Positions 38,507 to 48,466 are shown, numbered from the stretch's first letter. The stretch: 64,000 bases of DNA from Burkholderia stagnalis (GCF_902830275.1 NZ_CADESW010000002.1:599141-663140), one strand, 5' to 3'. A program made the numbers and translations. The notes: generated from the letters alone by a model not told the origin.

Positions 38507-39226
38507 TCAGCCGGCGTGGCCGCGCCGCTCGAAATGGCTGCGCACGTAGTCGATATGGGTCTGCATCGCCGTGCGCGCCTCCTCGGGCCGATGCGCGCAG
38601 ATCGCGTCGCAGACGGTCCGGTGCTGCCGCAGCAATTGGTCCGACGCGCCCGCATCCTCCTGCGTCATGCCGGCCGCGTTGACCGTGATGTGCTCGCGCA
38701 GCATGCCGATCACGCTGGTATGCAGGTGCAGGAACATCGTGTTGTGCGACGCGCGCGCGATCGCCTCGTGCAGCTTCGAGTCGGTCGCCACTTCCACGGC
38801 CCGGTCGTCGTTCGCGTGGGCGGTTTCCAGCTCGCGCAGCAGCGCGCGGATCCGCCGGCGGTCGCTCGCGTCGGCGCGCAGCGCGGCGAAATACGCGGTC
38901 GCGCCCTCCAGCACGCGGCGGAACTCGAGGATGTCGTCGCGCAGCGCCGGATGGTCGGCCACGAGCTGCCCCCACGGCGACGCGATGCCCGCGCGCAGCT
39001 GATCCGTCACGTACACGCCCGCGCCGCGCCGGCTCTGCAGCAGCCCCCGCGCGGCGAGCCGCTGGATCGCCTCGCGGATCGTATTGCGCGCAACGCCGTA
39101 CTGCTCGGCGAGCACCCGCTCGGCCGGCAGGCGCGTGCCGGCCGGCCACGTGCCGTCGAGCAGCGCCGTCTCGAGCTTGCGCATCACCACCTCGGTACGG
39201 CCGCGCGCCGTCATGCCTGCTGCCAT
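38507..39226 (-). CDS. GntR/FadR-subfamily regulator of lactate genes (LldR-like)
   Basis: A 239-residue FCD-type GntR regulator. The N-terminal winged helix has LPAERVLAEQYGVARNTIREAIQRL; the C-terminal all-helical FCD ligand domain includes RRVLEGATAYFAA and metal-site-like histidines (LHEAIARASHN, QHRTVCDAI). ATG 39226 has GGAGA in front. It is divergent from lutACB-permease, so lactate sensing is the likely role. Confidence 0.9.
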   Translation of the reverse strand: MAAGMTARGRTEVVMRKLETALLDGTWPAGTRLPAERVLAEQYGVARNTIREAIQRLAARGLLQSRRGAGVYVTDQLRAGIASPWGQLVADHPALRDDILEFRRVLEGATAYFAALRADASDRRRIRALLRELETAHANDDRAVEVATDSKLHEAIARASHNTMFLHLHTSVIGMLREHITVNAAGMTQEDAGASDQLLRQHRTVCDAICAHRPEEARTAMQTHIDYVRSHFERRGHAG

Positions 39227-39257
39227 CGTCGGGTCTCCGGAATGCCTCGGCGCATCG

Positions 39258-39272
39258 ATTGGCCCAACCAAT
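39258..39272. promoter_or_regulatory. Candidate LldR-type operator between the regulator and lutA
   Basis: The inverted repeat ATTGG-N5-CCAAT lies in the 127-bp divergent gap, 32 bp from the regulator start. It matches the FCD-GntR half-site pattern at all but one position, and would control both directions. Confidence 0.55.
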
Positions 39273-39353
39273 TTGAGCTGCGGCGCCGTCGCGGGAATTA
39301 TGCAGCGAAACCGCCGTCCCGCGTGCCGGGCCGCCGTCCACCTGGAGCGAGAC

Positions 39354-40166
39354 ATGCACTCGAGGCAATACCCCACGGCCGCGCCCGCGGACGCCTATCT
39401 GTTCGCGACCTGCCTGGTCGACCTGTTCGTGCCCGACGCGGGCCTCGACGCGGTGCGGCTGCTCGAGCGCGAGGGCCTGACCGTCCATTATCCGCGCGGC
39501 CAGAGCTGCTGCGGGCAGCCCGCGTACAGCAGCGGCAATCCCGATGAAGCCCGCCGCGTCGCCGCCGCGCAGCTCGACCTGTTCGCGCAGCCGTGGCCGG
39601 TGATCGTGCCGTCCGGTTCATGCGCCGGGATGATGCGGCACCACTGGCCGGCGCTGTTCGCCGACGATCCCGTGAACGGCCCGAAGGCCCGCGCGATCGC
39701 CGAACGCGTGTACGAACTCGCCGAATTCCTCGTGCACGTGCTCGGCGTGCGGCTCGATGGCGCCACCGCTGCCGCTGCAGCCGCCGCGCAGCCGGACGAG
39801 CGCGTGGTGCTGCACACGTCGTGCGCGGCGCGCCGCGAAATGGGCACGCGCACACACGGCGTCGCGCTCGTCGACGCGCTGCCCGGCGTGACCCGCATCG
39901 AGCACGAACGCGAATCCGAATGCTGCGGCTTCGGCGGCACGTTCTCCCTCAAGCATCCCGACATCTCCGGCGCGATGGTGCGCGACAAGGTCGCGTCGGC
40001 CTGCGCGACCGGCTGCGACCGGCTCGTGTCCGCCGACTGCGGCTGCCTGCTGAACATCGGCCATGCGGCCGCGAAGGCCGGCGCGCCGCTGCCGGTCGAG
40101 CACCTCGCGAGCTTCCTGTGGCGCCGCACGGCCGGCGCCGCGTCGCTGCGCGGAGACGACCGATGA
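39354..40166 (+). CDS. lutA: L-lactate utilisation protein LutA (LldE)
   Basis: A 270-residue Fe-S protein with two CCG domains (SCCGQPAYSSGN, ECCGFGGTFS) and SADCGCLLN. It is one subunit of the LutABC lactate oxidase that converts L-lactate to pyruvate. ATG 39354 follows GGAGCGAG. The stop overlaps lutC by ATGA. Confidence 0.93.
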   Translation: MHSRQYPTAAPADAYLFATCLVDLFVPDAGLDAVRLLEREGLTVHYPRGQSCCGQPAYSSGNPDEARRVAAAQLDLFAQPWPVIVPSGSCAGMMRHHWPALFADDPVNGPKARAIAERVYELAEFLVHVLGVRLDGATAAAAAAAQPDERVVLHTSCAARREMGTRTHGVALVDALPGVTRIEHERESECCGFGGTFSLKHPDISGAMVRDKVASACATGCDRLVSADCGCLLNIGHAAAKAGAPLPVEHLASFLWRRTAGAASLRGDDR

Positions 40167-40885
40167 GCGCCCGCGACGCGATTCTCGCGCGGCTGCGCGC
40201 CGCCGCGCCGGGCGCCGATGCCTCCGCCGCGGCCAGCCTCGACGCGCGCATCGACACCCATTACGCGGCCCGGCGCACGGCGGCCGCCGCCGATCCGCAC
40301 ACGCTCGCGCACGCGATGCAAACCGCGCTCGCCGCGTCGCACGCGGACGTCTGGTGCGCGGATGCCGCAGCGTGGCCCGCGCAGCTCGCCGGGCGCCTCG
40401 CCGCGGCCGGCGTGCGCCGGCTGCTGCTCGACCCGGCGCGCGCCGAATCGGCCGCCCTCGCCCGCGCGCTGCCCGATGCGGTCGCGGCCGTGCCGTTCGA
40501 CCGGCCGATCGACGCGTGGAAGGCCGAGCTGTTCGACACGATCGACGCCGGCTTCACGGTCGCGCGCTCGGGCATCGCGGCAACCGGCACCGTCGTGCTC
40601 GCGCCCGACGCCGGCACGCCGCGCACCGTGTCGCTGGTGCCGCCGCTGCACGTCGCGCTCGTCCATGCGCACACGCTGCATGCGGACCTGCACGCGGCCG
40701 TGCACGCGGAGCGATGGCACGCGGGCATGCCGACGAACCTGGTGCTGGTGTCCGGCCCGTCGAAGACCTCCGACATCCAGCAGACGCTCGCCTATGGCGC
40801 GCACGGCCCGCGCCGGCTGTGGGTCGTGATCGTCACCGGGCCCGACACCGCCGACCGGCCCGCTTCGCAAGGAACCGCGCGATGA
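40163..40885 (+). CDS. lutC: L-lactate utilisation protein LutC (LldG)
   Basis: A 240-residue LUD-domain protein. The characteristic block is AGFTVARSGIAATGTVVLAPD followed by LVPPLHVALV and SGPSKTSDIQQTLAYGAHGP (given here in parts of the C-terminal half). It is the third subunit of the lactate oxidase and is coupled by ATGA overlaps to lutA and lutB. Gene order here is A-C-B. Confidence 0.93.
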   Translation: MSARDAILARLRAAAPGADASAAASLDARIDTHYAARRTAAAADPHTLAHAMQTALAASHADVWCADAAAWPAQLAGRLAAAGVRRLLLDPARAESAALARALPDAVAAVPFDRPIDAWKAELFDTIDAGFTVARSGIAATGTVVLAPDAGTPRTVSLVPPLHVALVHAHTLHADLHAAVHAERWHAGMPTNLVLVSGPSKTSDIQQTLAYGAHGPRRLWVVIVTGPDTADRPASQGTAR

Positions 40886-42327
40886 GCGACCAGCCCCTGC
40901 ATTTCGTCGCCCCCGGCGACTTCAAGGCGCGCGCGCGCGCCGCGCTCGACGATCCGAAGCTGCGCGCCAGCTTCCGCGGCGCGATGGATTTCCTGCAAGG
41001 CAAGCGCGCGGCCCAGTTCCCCGACGACACCGAGCTGCAGCCGTTGCGCGATCTCGGCGAAGCGGTGCGGCAGCACGCGCTCGCGCGGCTGCCGGCGCTG
41101 CTCGAGCAGCTCGAGGCGAAGCTGACCGCAGCCGGCGTGCATGTGCACTGGGCCGCGAACGCCGACGACGCGAACGCGATCATCCTCGGCATCGCGCAGG
41201 CGAAGAAGGCGCGCCGCGTGATCAAGGGCAAGTCGATGGCGAGCGAGGAGATCGAGCTGAACCATTACCTCGCCGGGCACGGCGTCGACTGCATCGAATC
41301 CGACATGGGCGAATACATCGTCCAGCTCGCCGGCGAGAAGCCGTCGCACATCGTGATGCCCGCGATCCACAAGACGCGCGGCGACATCGCCGAACTGTTC
41401 GAGCAGCACATCCCGGGCGCGCAGTACACGGAAGACGTCGACACCCTGATCCAGACCGGCCGCCGCGCGCTGCGCCAGGCGTTCGTCGACGCGGACATCG
41501 GCCTGTCCGGCGTGAACTTCGCGGCCGCCGACACCGGCACGCTGTGGCTCGTGGAGAACGAAGGTAACGGCCGCCTGTCGACCACGGTGCCCGACACGCA
41601 CATCGCGATCATGGGCATCGAGAAGGTCGTCGCGAAGCTCGAGCACATCGTGCCGCTGTCGAGCCTGCTCACGCGCTCGGCCACCGGCCAGGCGATCACG
41701 ACCTACTTCAACCTGATTTCCGGCCCGCGCCGCGACGGCGAACGCGACGGCCCGCGCGAGCTGCACGTCGTGCTGCTCGACAACGGCCGCACCCAGGCGT
41801 ACGCGGACGAGCAGCTGCGCGCGACGCTGCAATGCATCCGCTGCGGCGCGTGCATGAACCACTGCCCCGTCTACACGCGGATCGGCGGCCATGCGTACGG
41901 CACGACCTACCCGGGCCCGATCGGCAAGATCATCTCGCCGCACCTGCTCGGCCTCGACGCCACCGCCGACCTGCCGAGCGCGTCGACGCTGTGCGGCGCG
42001 TGCGGCGAGGTCTGCCCCGTGCGGATTCCGATCCCGCAGCTGCTGGTGCGGCTGCGCACCGAGGCGAACCGCAAGCCGGACGAGCCGGTCGCGCACCCGC
42101 TGCGCGGCCAGGGCGCGAACTACAGCCGCGCGGAAGACCTCGTTTGGCGCTTCTGGTCCGGCGCGTTCGCGCATCCGCGCGCGTACCGCGCGTTCCGCTG
42201 GGCGGCGACGCGGCTGCGCGCGCTCGCGCCCGCGAAGCAGCTGGGCTGGACGCAGCACCGCACGCCGCTCGAACCCGCGCCGCGCAGCCTCGCCGACCTG
42301 CTGCGCGCGCGCGGCCAGCCCGAGTAG
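40882..42327 (+). CDS. lutB: L-lactate utilisation protein LutB (LldF)
   Basis: A 481-residue iron-sulfur protein. An N-terminal LUD domain (KGKSMASEEIELN, EYIVQLAGEKPSHIV) precedes a two-cluster 4Fe-4S domain (CIRCGACMNHCPVY and CGACGEVCPVRIPI, about 315-385). It transfers electrons from lactate toward the quinone pool. ATGA overlap with lutC. Confidence 0.95.
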   Translation: MSDQPLHFVAPGDFKARARAALDDPKLRASFRGAMDFLQGKRAAQFPDDTELQPLRDLGEAVRQHALARLPALLEQLEAKLTAAGVHVHWAANADDANAIILGIAQAKKARRVIKGKSMASEEIELNHYLAGHGVDCIESDMGEYIVQLAGEKPSHIVMPAIHKTRGDIAELFEQHIPGAQYTEDVDTLIQTGRRALRQAFVDADIGLSGVNFAAADTGTLWLVENEGNGRLSTTVPDTHIAIMGIEKVVAKLEHIVPLSSLLTRSATGQAITTYFNLISGPRRDGERDGPRELHVVLLDNGRTQAYADEQLRATLQCIRCGACMNHCPVYTRIGGHAYGTTYPGPIGKIISPHLLGLDATADLPSASTLCGACGEVCPVRIPIPQLLVRLRTEANRKPDEPVAHPLRGQGANYSRAEDLVWRFWSGAFAHPRAYRAFRWAATRLRALAPAKQLGWTQHRTPLEPAPRSLADLLRARGQPE

Positions 42328-42378
42328 CCCCCTTTTCGACCCGACCCATACCACTAGAGATACATGGAGGAGACAACC

Positions 42379-44112
42379 ATGCAGGCCTGGCACCAGATCT
42401 ACACGCCGCTCGGCAGCCTCGGGCTGTCGGCGTTCGCCGCCGCGATCCCGATCATCTTCTTTTTCATCGCGCTCGCCGCGTTGCGCCTGAAAGGGCACGT
42501 CGCCGCCGCGATCACGCTGCTGCTGTCGCTCGGCGTCGCGATCGTCGCGTACCGGATGCCGGTGCCGCAGGCGCTCGCGGCGGCCGGCTTCGGTTTCGCG
42601 TACGGCCTCTGGCCGATCGCGTGGATCATCGTCGCGGCGGTGTTCCTGTACAAGATCGTCGTGAAGACCGGCCAATTCGACATCATCCGCGCGTCGGTGC
42701 TGTCGATCACCGACGACCAGCGGCTGCAGATGCTGCTGATCGGCTTCTCGTTCGGCGCGTTCCTCGAGGGCGCGGCCGGCTTCGGCGCGCCCGTCGCGAT
42801 CACGGCCGCGCTGCTCGTCGGCCTCGGCTTCCGCCCGCTGCACGCGGCCGGGCTGTGCCTGATCGCGAACACCGCGCCGGTCGCGTTCGGCGCGATGGGC
42901 ATTCCGATCATCGTCGCCGGGCAGGTCACCGGCATCGACGCGTTCCATATCGGCGCGATGGCCGGCCGGCAACTGCCGCTGCTGTCGCTCGCGGTGCCGT
43001 TCTGGCTGGTGTTCATGATGGACGGGCTGCGCGGCGTGCGGCAGACCTGGCCGGCCGCGCTGGTCGCGGGCGGCAGCTTCGCGATCACGCAGTACTTCAC
43101 GTCGAACCACATCGGGCCCGAGCTGCCGGACATCACGTCGTCGCTGGTCAGCCTCGTCGCGCTCGCCGCGTTCCTGAAGGTCTGGCAGCCGAGCAGCGCG
43201 AAGCAGGCGATACGCGGCGCGGCCGCAGCGGGCGGCGCGGCCGCGCTCGCGGGCTTCGGCGGCGGCGTCGGCGGCAACCTCGGCAACAACTTCAGCAGCA
43301 ACTTCGGCGCGCCGCAAAGCCGCCAGGCGTCGCCGTACACGCTCGCGCAGACGGTGCGCGCGTGGTCGCCGTTCCTGATCCTGACGGGTGTGGTCACCGT
43401 GTGGAGCCTCGCGCCGTTCAAGGCGCTGTTCGGCCCGCACGGCGCGCTCGCCGCGACGGTGCTGAAGTTCAAGGTGCCGGCGCTCGACCAGCTCGTGATC
43501 AAGGCCGCGCCGATCGTCGCGACGCCGAAGGCGCTCGACGCGGTGCTGAAGATCGACCTCGTGTCGGCCGTCGGCAGCGCAATCCTCGTGACCGCGCTGA
43601 TCTCGATGGTGCTGCTGCGGATGAAGCCGCGCGACGCGCTCGTCACGTTCGGCGAGACGCTGAAGGAACTCACGCGCCCGATCCTGTCGATCGGCCTCGT
43701 GCTCGCGTTCGCGTTCGTCGCGAACTACTCGGGGATGTCGTCGACGCTCGCGCTGATGCTCGCGGGCACCGGCGCCGCGTTCCCGTTCTTCTCGCCGTTC
43801 CTCGGCTGGCTCGGCGTGTTCCTGACCGGCTCGGACACCTCGTCGAACGCGCTGTTCTGCTCGCTGCAGCAGGCCACCGCGCACCAGCTCGGCCTGCCGG
43901 AGACGCTCGCGGTCGCCGCGAACACGACGGGCGGCGTGACCGCGAAGATGATCTCGCCGCAGTCGATCGCGGTCGCGTGCGCGGCGACGGGCCTCGTCGG
44001 CAAGGAGTCGGAGCTGTTCCGCTTCACGGTGCGGCACAGCCTGCTGTTCGCGGTGATCGTCGGGCTGATCACGCTCGCGCAGGCGTACGTGCTGCCGGGG
44101 ATGGTGCCGTGA
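42379..44112 (+). CDS. lldP: L-lactate permease
   Basis: A 577-residue LctP-family symporter with about 12-14 membrane segments. Family blocks are [44 protein letters not shown] and [18 protein letters not shown] 42379 was chosen because GGAGGAGA sits just upstream; an ATG five codons earlier overlaps that site. It ends the lut operon before a strong terminator. Confidence 0.95.
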   Translation: MQAWHQIYTPLGSLGLSAFAAAIPIIFFFIALAALRLKGHVAAAITLLLSLGVAIVAYRMPVPQALAAAGFGFAYGLWPIAWIIVAAVFLYKIVVKTGQFDIIRASVLSITDDQRLQMLLIGFSFGAFLEGAAGFGAPVAITAALLVGLGFRPLHAAGLCLIANTAPVAFGAMGIPIIVAGQVTGIDAFHIGAMAGRQLPLLSLAVPFWLVFMMDGLRGVRQTWPAALVAGGSFAITQYFTSNHIGPELPDITSSLVSLVALAAFLKVWQPSSAKQAIRGAAAAGGAAALAGFGGGVGGNLGNNFSSNFGAPQSRQASPYTLAQTVRAWSPFLILTGVVTVWSLAPFKALFGPHGALAATVLKFKVPALDQLVIKAAPIVATPKALDAVLKIDLVSAVGSAILVTALISMVLLRMKPRDALVTFGETLKELTRPILSIGLVLAFAFVANYSGMSSTLALMLAGTGAAFPFFSPFLGWLGVFLTGSDTSSNALFCSLQQATAHQLGLPETLAVAANTTGGVTAKMISPQSIAVACAATGLVGKESELFRFTVRHSLLFAVIVGLITLAQAYVLPGMVP

Positions 44113-44138
44113 TCGCCCAGGCCCGCGCCTGAAAAGAC

Positions 44139-44172
44139 AAAACCCCACGCTCCGGAGAACGTGGGGTTTTTT
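44139..44172 (+). terminator. Intrinsic terminator of the lactate operon
   Basis: An 11-bp perfect stem (AAAACCCCACG at 44139-44149 with CGTGGGGTTTT at 44160-44170), ten-base loop, then more T. It lies 26 bp after the permease stop. Confidence 0.9.
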
Positions 44173-44221
44173 CTTGCGGACGGATGCGCCGGCGTAGCCG
44201 GCGCGTCGATCAGCCGCCTGA

Positions 44222-44983
44222 TCAGTTGCCCTTCGCGATGCGGCTCTGGATGTGCTCCGCGCGGCTCGTCGACGACGGGTGCGAGCTCATCATCGAGCTC
44301 TTGCCGCCGTCCAGCTTCGCAAGCTTCTGGAACGACGTGACGAGGCCCTTCTGGTTCATGCCCTTCTGCTTGAGCAGGTCGAACGAGTAGTCGTCCGCCG
44401 CGCTTTCCTGCGACTGCGAGAACTGCGCGTTGATGAACTTCTCGGTGATGTCGCCGAGCTGCGAGCTGCTCAGCGCCGCGACGCCGGGCGACGCCGCGCC
44501 GGCCGCGCTGCGCGCCGCGCTCACCGCGTACGCGGTCTGCATCGCCTTCTTCGAGTGGCCGAGCGCGACGTGGCCCATTTCATGGCCGATCACGCCGCGC
44601 AGCTCGTCGTCGTTCATCATGTCCATCAGGCCGCTGTACACGCGCACGCAGCCGTTGCCCATCGCCCACGCGTTGACGTCCTTGGTCAGGTAGACCTTGT
44701 AGTTGATCTGCTGGCCGTTCAGCGTCATGTCGCCGAAGCCCTTCATCACCTTCGTCAGGCGCTTCGCGTAGGCGCTGTTCGCCGGCGCGATCTTCGATTC
44801 GGCGTCGCTCGACTTGCACGAGTCGTTCGACAGCGCGGCGATGTCCGCATCCGACAGCGTCGCCGCCTTCAACAGGTCCGAACCCGCCGACGTCAGGCTG
44901 TTCGCATCGAGGCCCTGCACACCGCCGCACGCGCTCAGCAGGAACGCCACGCCACACGCCGCAACCGCTTTCTTCAACTGCAT
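44222..44983 (-). CDS. loiP: M48 metalloprotease lipoprotein (LoiP/YggG-like)
   Basis: A 253-residue M48-family peptidase with a lipobox (AFLLSACGG, Cys near 19) and the zinc motif HEMGHVALGH (about 135-144); a glutamate in ESAADDY is the third ligand. LoiP-type proteases act in the periplasm on outer-membrane proteins. ATG 44983 was chosen; the frame stays open far upstream but those codons overlap the E2 gene. It lies 173 bp after the E2 gene, separated by a hairpin. Confidence 0.88.
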   Translation of the reverse strand: MQLKKAVAACGVAFLLSACGGVQGLDANSLTSAGSDLLKAATLSDADIAALSNDSCKSSDAESKIAPANSAYAKRLTKVMKGFGDMTLNGQQINYKVYLTKDVNAWAMGNGCVRVYSGLMDMMNDDELRGVIGHEMGHVALGHSKKAMQTAYAVSAARSAAGAASPGVAALSSSQLGDITEKFINAQFSQSQESAADDYSFDLLKQKGMNQKGLVTSFQKLAKLDGGKSSMMSSHPSSTSRAEHIQSRIAKGN

Positions 44984-45083
44984 CTGTCTACCCTCGGTGG
45001 TTGTAATTAGGAAGCGGCGATTTTGCATAAGTCGGCAGAAAATTACCAGCTGTTTACATCGGATGACAGGTCGATTACTTGCG

Positions 45084-45109
45084 CGGAACGCGTCAATCGA
45101 CGCGTTCCG
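45084..45109 (-). terminator. Hairpin between E2 and loiP
   Basis: A perfect 11-bp stem (CGGAACGCGTC at 45084-45094, loop AATC, GACGCGTTCCG at 45099-45109). There is no T-run; it could still end the 2-oxoacid dehydrogenase transcript or protect its 3' end. Confidence 0.45.
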
Positions 45110-45156
45110 GCAGTCATTGCGTTGCGGAAATGATGAAAAGCGCGAAGCGGCGCCGC

Positions 45157-46269
45157 CTACTCCGCCGCCTGCAGGTCGGCGATCGCCGCCGCGAGAAAGC
45201 GCGCCGCCTCGCCGCCGGTCACGACGCGATGGTCGAAGGTCAGGCTGAGCGGCAGGATCCGGTGCACGGCGGCCGCGCCGGCGACCGGCACGACGCCGTC
45301 GTGGATGCGCCCCGCGCCGAGGATCGCGACCGTCGGCGGCACGACCACGGGCGCCGCGTACTTGCCGGCGATCATCCCGAAGTTCGACAGCGTGATCGTG
45401 TTGCCGCGCAGCTCCTCCGGCGGAATCTTGCGCGCACGGATGTCGTCGCGCATCCGGTCGAGGCCGGCCCGCAGGTCTGCGGCATCGCGATGCGCGACGT
45501 CGCGCAGCACCGGCACGAACAGGCCCTCGGGCAGGTCGACCGCGATGCCGACGTCGATCTTCGCAAGCACGTGCCGCCGCCCCGTATGCCCCTCGTACCA
45601 CGCGTTGAGCACCGGCTCCGCGCGGCAGCCGGCCACCAGCGCGCGGATCAGCCGGATCGTCACGTCGGTGCGCGGCGCCCACGCGTGGATATCGGCGTCG
45701 TCGATCACCGTGGCCGCCGCGACCTCGCTCTGCGCGCGCGCCATGTTCTGCGCCATCGCGCGCCGCACGCCGCGCAGCACCTCCGCCGGCCCGACCTCGG
45801 CGAGCACCTTCGCGACCCGCTGCACGTCGGCCGCGGTGATCACGCCGTCCGCGCCCGACGGCGTGACCATCGCGAGATCGACGTCGAGCTTGCGCGCGAG
45901 CGCGCGCACCGCGGGCATCGCCTTGATCGCGCCCGCGCCGCCGGGGCCCGCGCCGAGCGCCGCCGGCGCGTCGTGCACGACCTGCGCGCCCACCTCGACC
46001 TTGCCGACCACGGTGCCGGCATCCGCGTCGTCGCCGTCGCCTTCGAACGCGACGAGCGGCGCGCCGAGATGCACGATGTCGCCGGCCAGCCCGAACAGCT
46101 TCGCGATGCGGCCCGCCTGCGGCGACGGGATATCGACGATCGCCTTCGCGGTCTCGACCGACAGCAGCGGCTGGTCGGTGTCGATCGTGTCGCCCGCCTT
46201 CACGTGCCATTCGACGATTTCCGCTTCCTGCAGCCCTTCGCCGAGGTCCGGCAGCTTGAAGATCTTCAT
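45157..46269 (-). CDS. 2-oxoacid dehydrogenase E2 (dihydrolipoamide acyltransferase)
   Basis: A 370-residue E2 core enzyme. One lipoyl domain (lipoyl Lys in SVETAKAIVD, near 42), a peripheral subunit-binding domain (MPAVRALARKLDVDL, near 117-131) and a catalytic domain ending LTFDHRVVTGGEAARF. Here the DHRxxDG motif reads DHRVVTG: the usual Asp is Thr. It follows E1-beta after two bases. Substrate could be pyruvate or branched-chain 2-oxoacids. No E3 gene lies downstream. Confidence 0.92.
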   Translation of the reverse strand: MKIFKLPDLGEGLQEAEIVEWHVKAGDTIDTDQPLLSVETAKAIVDIPSPQAGRIAKLFGLAGDIVHLGAPLVAFEGDGDDADAGTVVGKVEVGAQVVHDAPAALGAGPGGAGAIKAMPAVRALARKLDVDLAMVTPSGADGVITAADVQRVAKVLAEVGPAEVLRGVRRAMAQNMARAQSEVAAATVIDDADIHAWAPRTDVTIRLIRALVAGCRAEPVLNAWYEGHTGRRHVLAKIDVGIAVDLPEGLFVPVLRDVAHRDAADLRAGLDRMRDDIRARKIPPEELRGNTITLSNFGMIAGKYAAPVVVPPTVAILGAGRIHDGVVPVAGAAAVHRILPLSLTFDHRVVTGGEAARFLAAAIADLQAAE

Positions 46270-46271
46270 GG

Positions 46272-47252
46272 CTACGACGCCTCCAGCGTCTTGCGCGCGG
46301 CGTCGAGAATCCGCTCGACGCTCGGCAGGTATTGGTTTTCGAGGCGGAACAGCGGCACGACCACGTCGTAGCCCGTCACGCGCTGCACCGGCGCGAGCAG
46401 CGAATACAGCCCGCGCTCGGCGATCAGCGCGGCGATCTCCGCGCCGAGGCCCGCGGTGCGCGGCGCCTCGTGCACGATCACGCAGCGGCCTGTTTTCGCG
46501 ACCGACGCGAGGATCGTGTCGGCATCGAGCGGCTTGAGCGTCGCGACGTCGATCACCTCGGCCATCACGCCGTCCTGCGCGAGCCGGTCGGCCGCCGCCT
46601 GCACTTCCTGCAGCGCCGCGCCCCAGCTCACCAGCGTGAGATCGGCGCCGTCGCGCAGCGTGAAGCAGGTGTCGAGCGGCAGCGCCTCGCCGTCGTCCTC
46701 CACCGGCTGCCGGAACAGCCGGTACAGGCGCGTCGGCTCCAGAAAGATCACCGGGTCCGGATCGCGGATCGCGGCGAGCAGCAGCCCGTATGCGCGCGCG
46801 GGCGACGACGGCATCACGACGCGCAGCCCCGGGATGTGCGCGAACAGCGCCTCGGGGCTTTCGGAGTGATGCTCGGGCGCATGGATGCCGCCGCCGCACG
46901 GCGAGCGGATCACGAGCGGGCACGACAGCCGGCCGCGCGTGCGGTGCCGCAGCCGCGCCGCGTGGTTGAGCACCTGGTCGACGACGGGGTAGATGAACCC
47001 CGTGAACTGGATCTCGGCGACCGGCCGCAGCCCCATCGCGGCCATCCCCACCGCGGTGCCCGCGATCGCCGTTTCCGCGAGCGGCGTGTCGATCACGCGC
47101 TCGGCGCCGAAGCGCAACTGCAGGTCGACGGTCGCGCGGAACACGCCGCCGTTCACGCCGATGTCCTCGCCGAGCAGCACCACCGACGGATCGTTCGCGA
47201 GCTCGAACGCGAGCGCGCGATTGACCGCTTCGACCAGGTTCAGGTCAGCCAT
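46272..47252 (-). CDS. 2-oxoacid dehydrogenase E1 beta subunit
   Basis: A 326-residue E1-beta subunit (GEDIGVNGGVFRAT, DTPLAETAIAGTAVGMA, PVAEIQFTGFIYP, HSESPEALFAHIPG). It forms the heterotetrameric thiamine-diphosphate E1 with the alpha subunit, whose gene it overlaps by eight bases. The alpha/beta type is shared by pyruvate and branched-chain complexes; sequence alone does not settle which. Confidence 0.93.
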   Translation of the reverse strand: MADLNLVEAVNRALAFELANDPSVVLLGEDIGVNGGVFRATVDLQLRFGAERVIDTPLAETAIAGTAVGMAAMGLRPVAEIQFTGFIYPVVDQVLNHAARLRHRTRGRLSCPLVIRSPCGGGIHAPEHHSESPEALFAHIPGLRVVMPSSPARAYGLLLAAIRDPDPVIFLEPTRLYRLFRQPVEDDGEALPLDTCFTLRDGADLTLVSWGAALQEVQAAADRLAQDGVMAEVIDVATLKPLDADTILASVAKTGRCVIVHEAPRTAGLGAEIAALIAERGLYSLLAPVQRVTGYDVVVPLFRLENQYLPSVERILDAARKTLEAS

Positions 47253-48333
47253 GATGGTTCCCCGTGGCCGGCGCGAACGCGAGCGCCGTGTCGAGTTGTT
47301 CGCGCAGCGCGCGCGGCAGCGTCGCGTACAGGTGATCGAACATCGCCGACGCGCCGGGCGGCGCGACGGCCAGGTATTCCTGCACGGCCGCCTCGACCTG
47401 CGCGTAGCAGGCCTTGCCGAGCTCGGTGTCCTGCGCCTTGTCCCACACGTTCTTCCGCGTCAGGTACGTGCGCAGCCGCACGAGCGGTTCGCGCTCCCAT
47501 TGCCGCGCGACCGTGTCGGCGTCGCGATAGCGCGTCGCGTCGTCGGCGGTCGTGTGATCGCCGAGCCGGTAGCTGAGCGCCTCGACGAGCGTCGGGCCGC
47601 CGCCGCGGCGCGCCTTGTCGATGGCCTCGGCCACGACCTGCCGCACCGCGATCACGTCGTTGCCGTCGACCTGCCGGCCGTCGATGCCGGCCGCGATCGC
47701 CTTCTGCGCGAGCGTCTGCGCGGCGGTCTGCCGCGTGCGCGGCACCGAGATCGCCCACTGGTTGTCGTTGACGACGAGCACGAGCGGCGCCTGCCACACG
47801 CCCGCCATGTTCATCGCTTCGTAGAAATCGCCCTTGGAGGTGCCGCCGTCGCCGCAGATCGACACCGCGACACGCGGCTCGCGGCGCAGCATGAACGCAT
47901 ACGCGGCGCCGGCCGCGTGGCACACCTGGGTGCCGATCGGCACGCAGTTCGGGAAATCGTGGCGCGCCGCGCGAAAATCGCTGCCGCGCTCGTCGCCGCC
48001 CCAGTACAGCAGGCTCTCGGCCATCGTGACGCCGCGCAGCAATTGCGCGGCATGGTCGCGGTACGACGGGAACAGCACGTCGTCGGTCTGCATCGCGCTC
48101 GCGAGGCCCACGCCGACCGCCTCCTGCCCGACCGACGACGCGAACGTGCCGAGCTTGCCGGTGCGCTGCAGCGCGATCGCCTTTGCGTCGAACGCGCGGG
48201 TCAGCACCATCGCGCGATAGAGCGGCAGCAGCGCCGCGGGATCCTGCGCGAATGCGGGAAACGGCTGCACCGGCTCGCCGTCGGGCCCCAGATACTGCGT
48301 GTAGTCGACATGAAAACGCGCGACCGTGCTCAT
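47245..48333 (-). CDS. 2-oxoacid dehydrogenase E1 alpha subunit
   Basis: A 362-residue E1-alpha subunit. The thiamine-diphosphate motif is GDGGTSKGDFYEAMNMAG followed by VNDNQWAIS, and the phosphorylation-loop-like RLGDHTTADDATRYR is present. ATG 48333 has GGAGGCGAG in front. It is first in the E1a-E1b-E2 operon. The N-terminal ~30-residue extension resembles branched-chain E1a or Gram-positive-type PdhA. Confidence 0.93.
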   Translation of the reverse strand: MSTVARFHVDYTQYLGPDGEPVQPFPAFAQDPAALLPLYRAMVLTRAFDAKAIALQRTGKLGTFASSVGQEAVGVGLASAMQTDDVLFPSYRDHAAQLLRGVTMAESLLYWGGDERGSDFRAARHDFPNCVPIGTQVCHAAGAAYAFMLRREPRVAVSICGDGGTSKGDFYEAMNMAGVWQAPLVLVVNDNQWAISVPRTRQTAAQTLAQKAIAAGIDGRQVDGNDVIAVRQVVAEAIDKARRGGGPTLVEALSYRLGDHTTADDATRYRDADTVARQWEREPLVRLRTYLTRKNVWDKAQDTELGKACYAQVEAAVQEYLAVAPPGASAMFDHLYATLPRALREQLDTALAFAPATGNHHG

Positions 48334-48466
48334 GACTCGCCTCCGTGCGGGTGCGAAGCCTGACGGCGCGTCCGTCGATGCGGCGCGGCTCGGTGAAGTG
48401 CTGCCGCCGAGGCGCGCGCGCGACGCGGGCTGGCTCCCCTTCCGGCCCTTTGACCGTCCTTCAACC

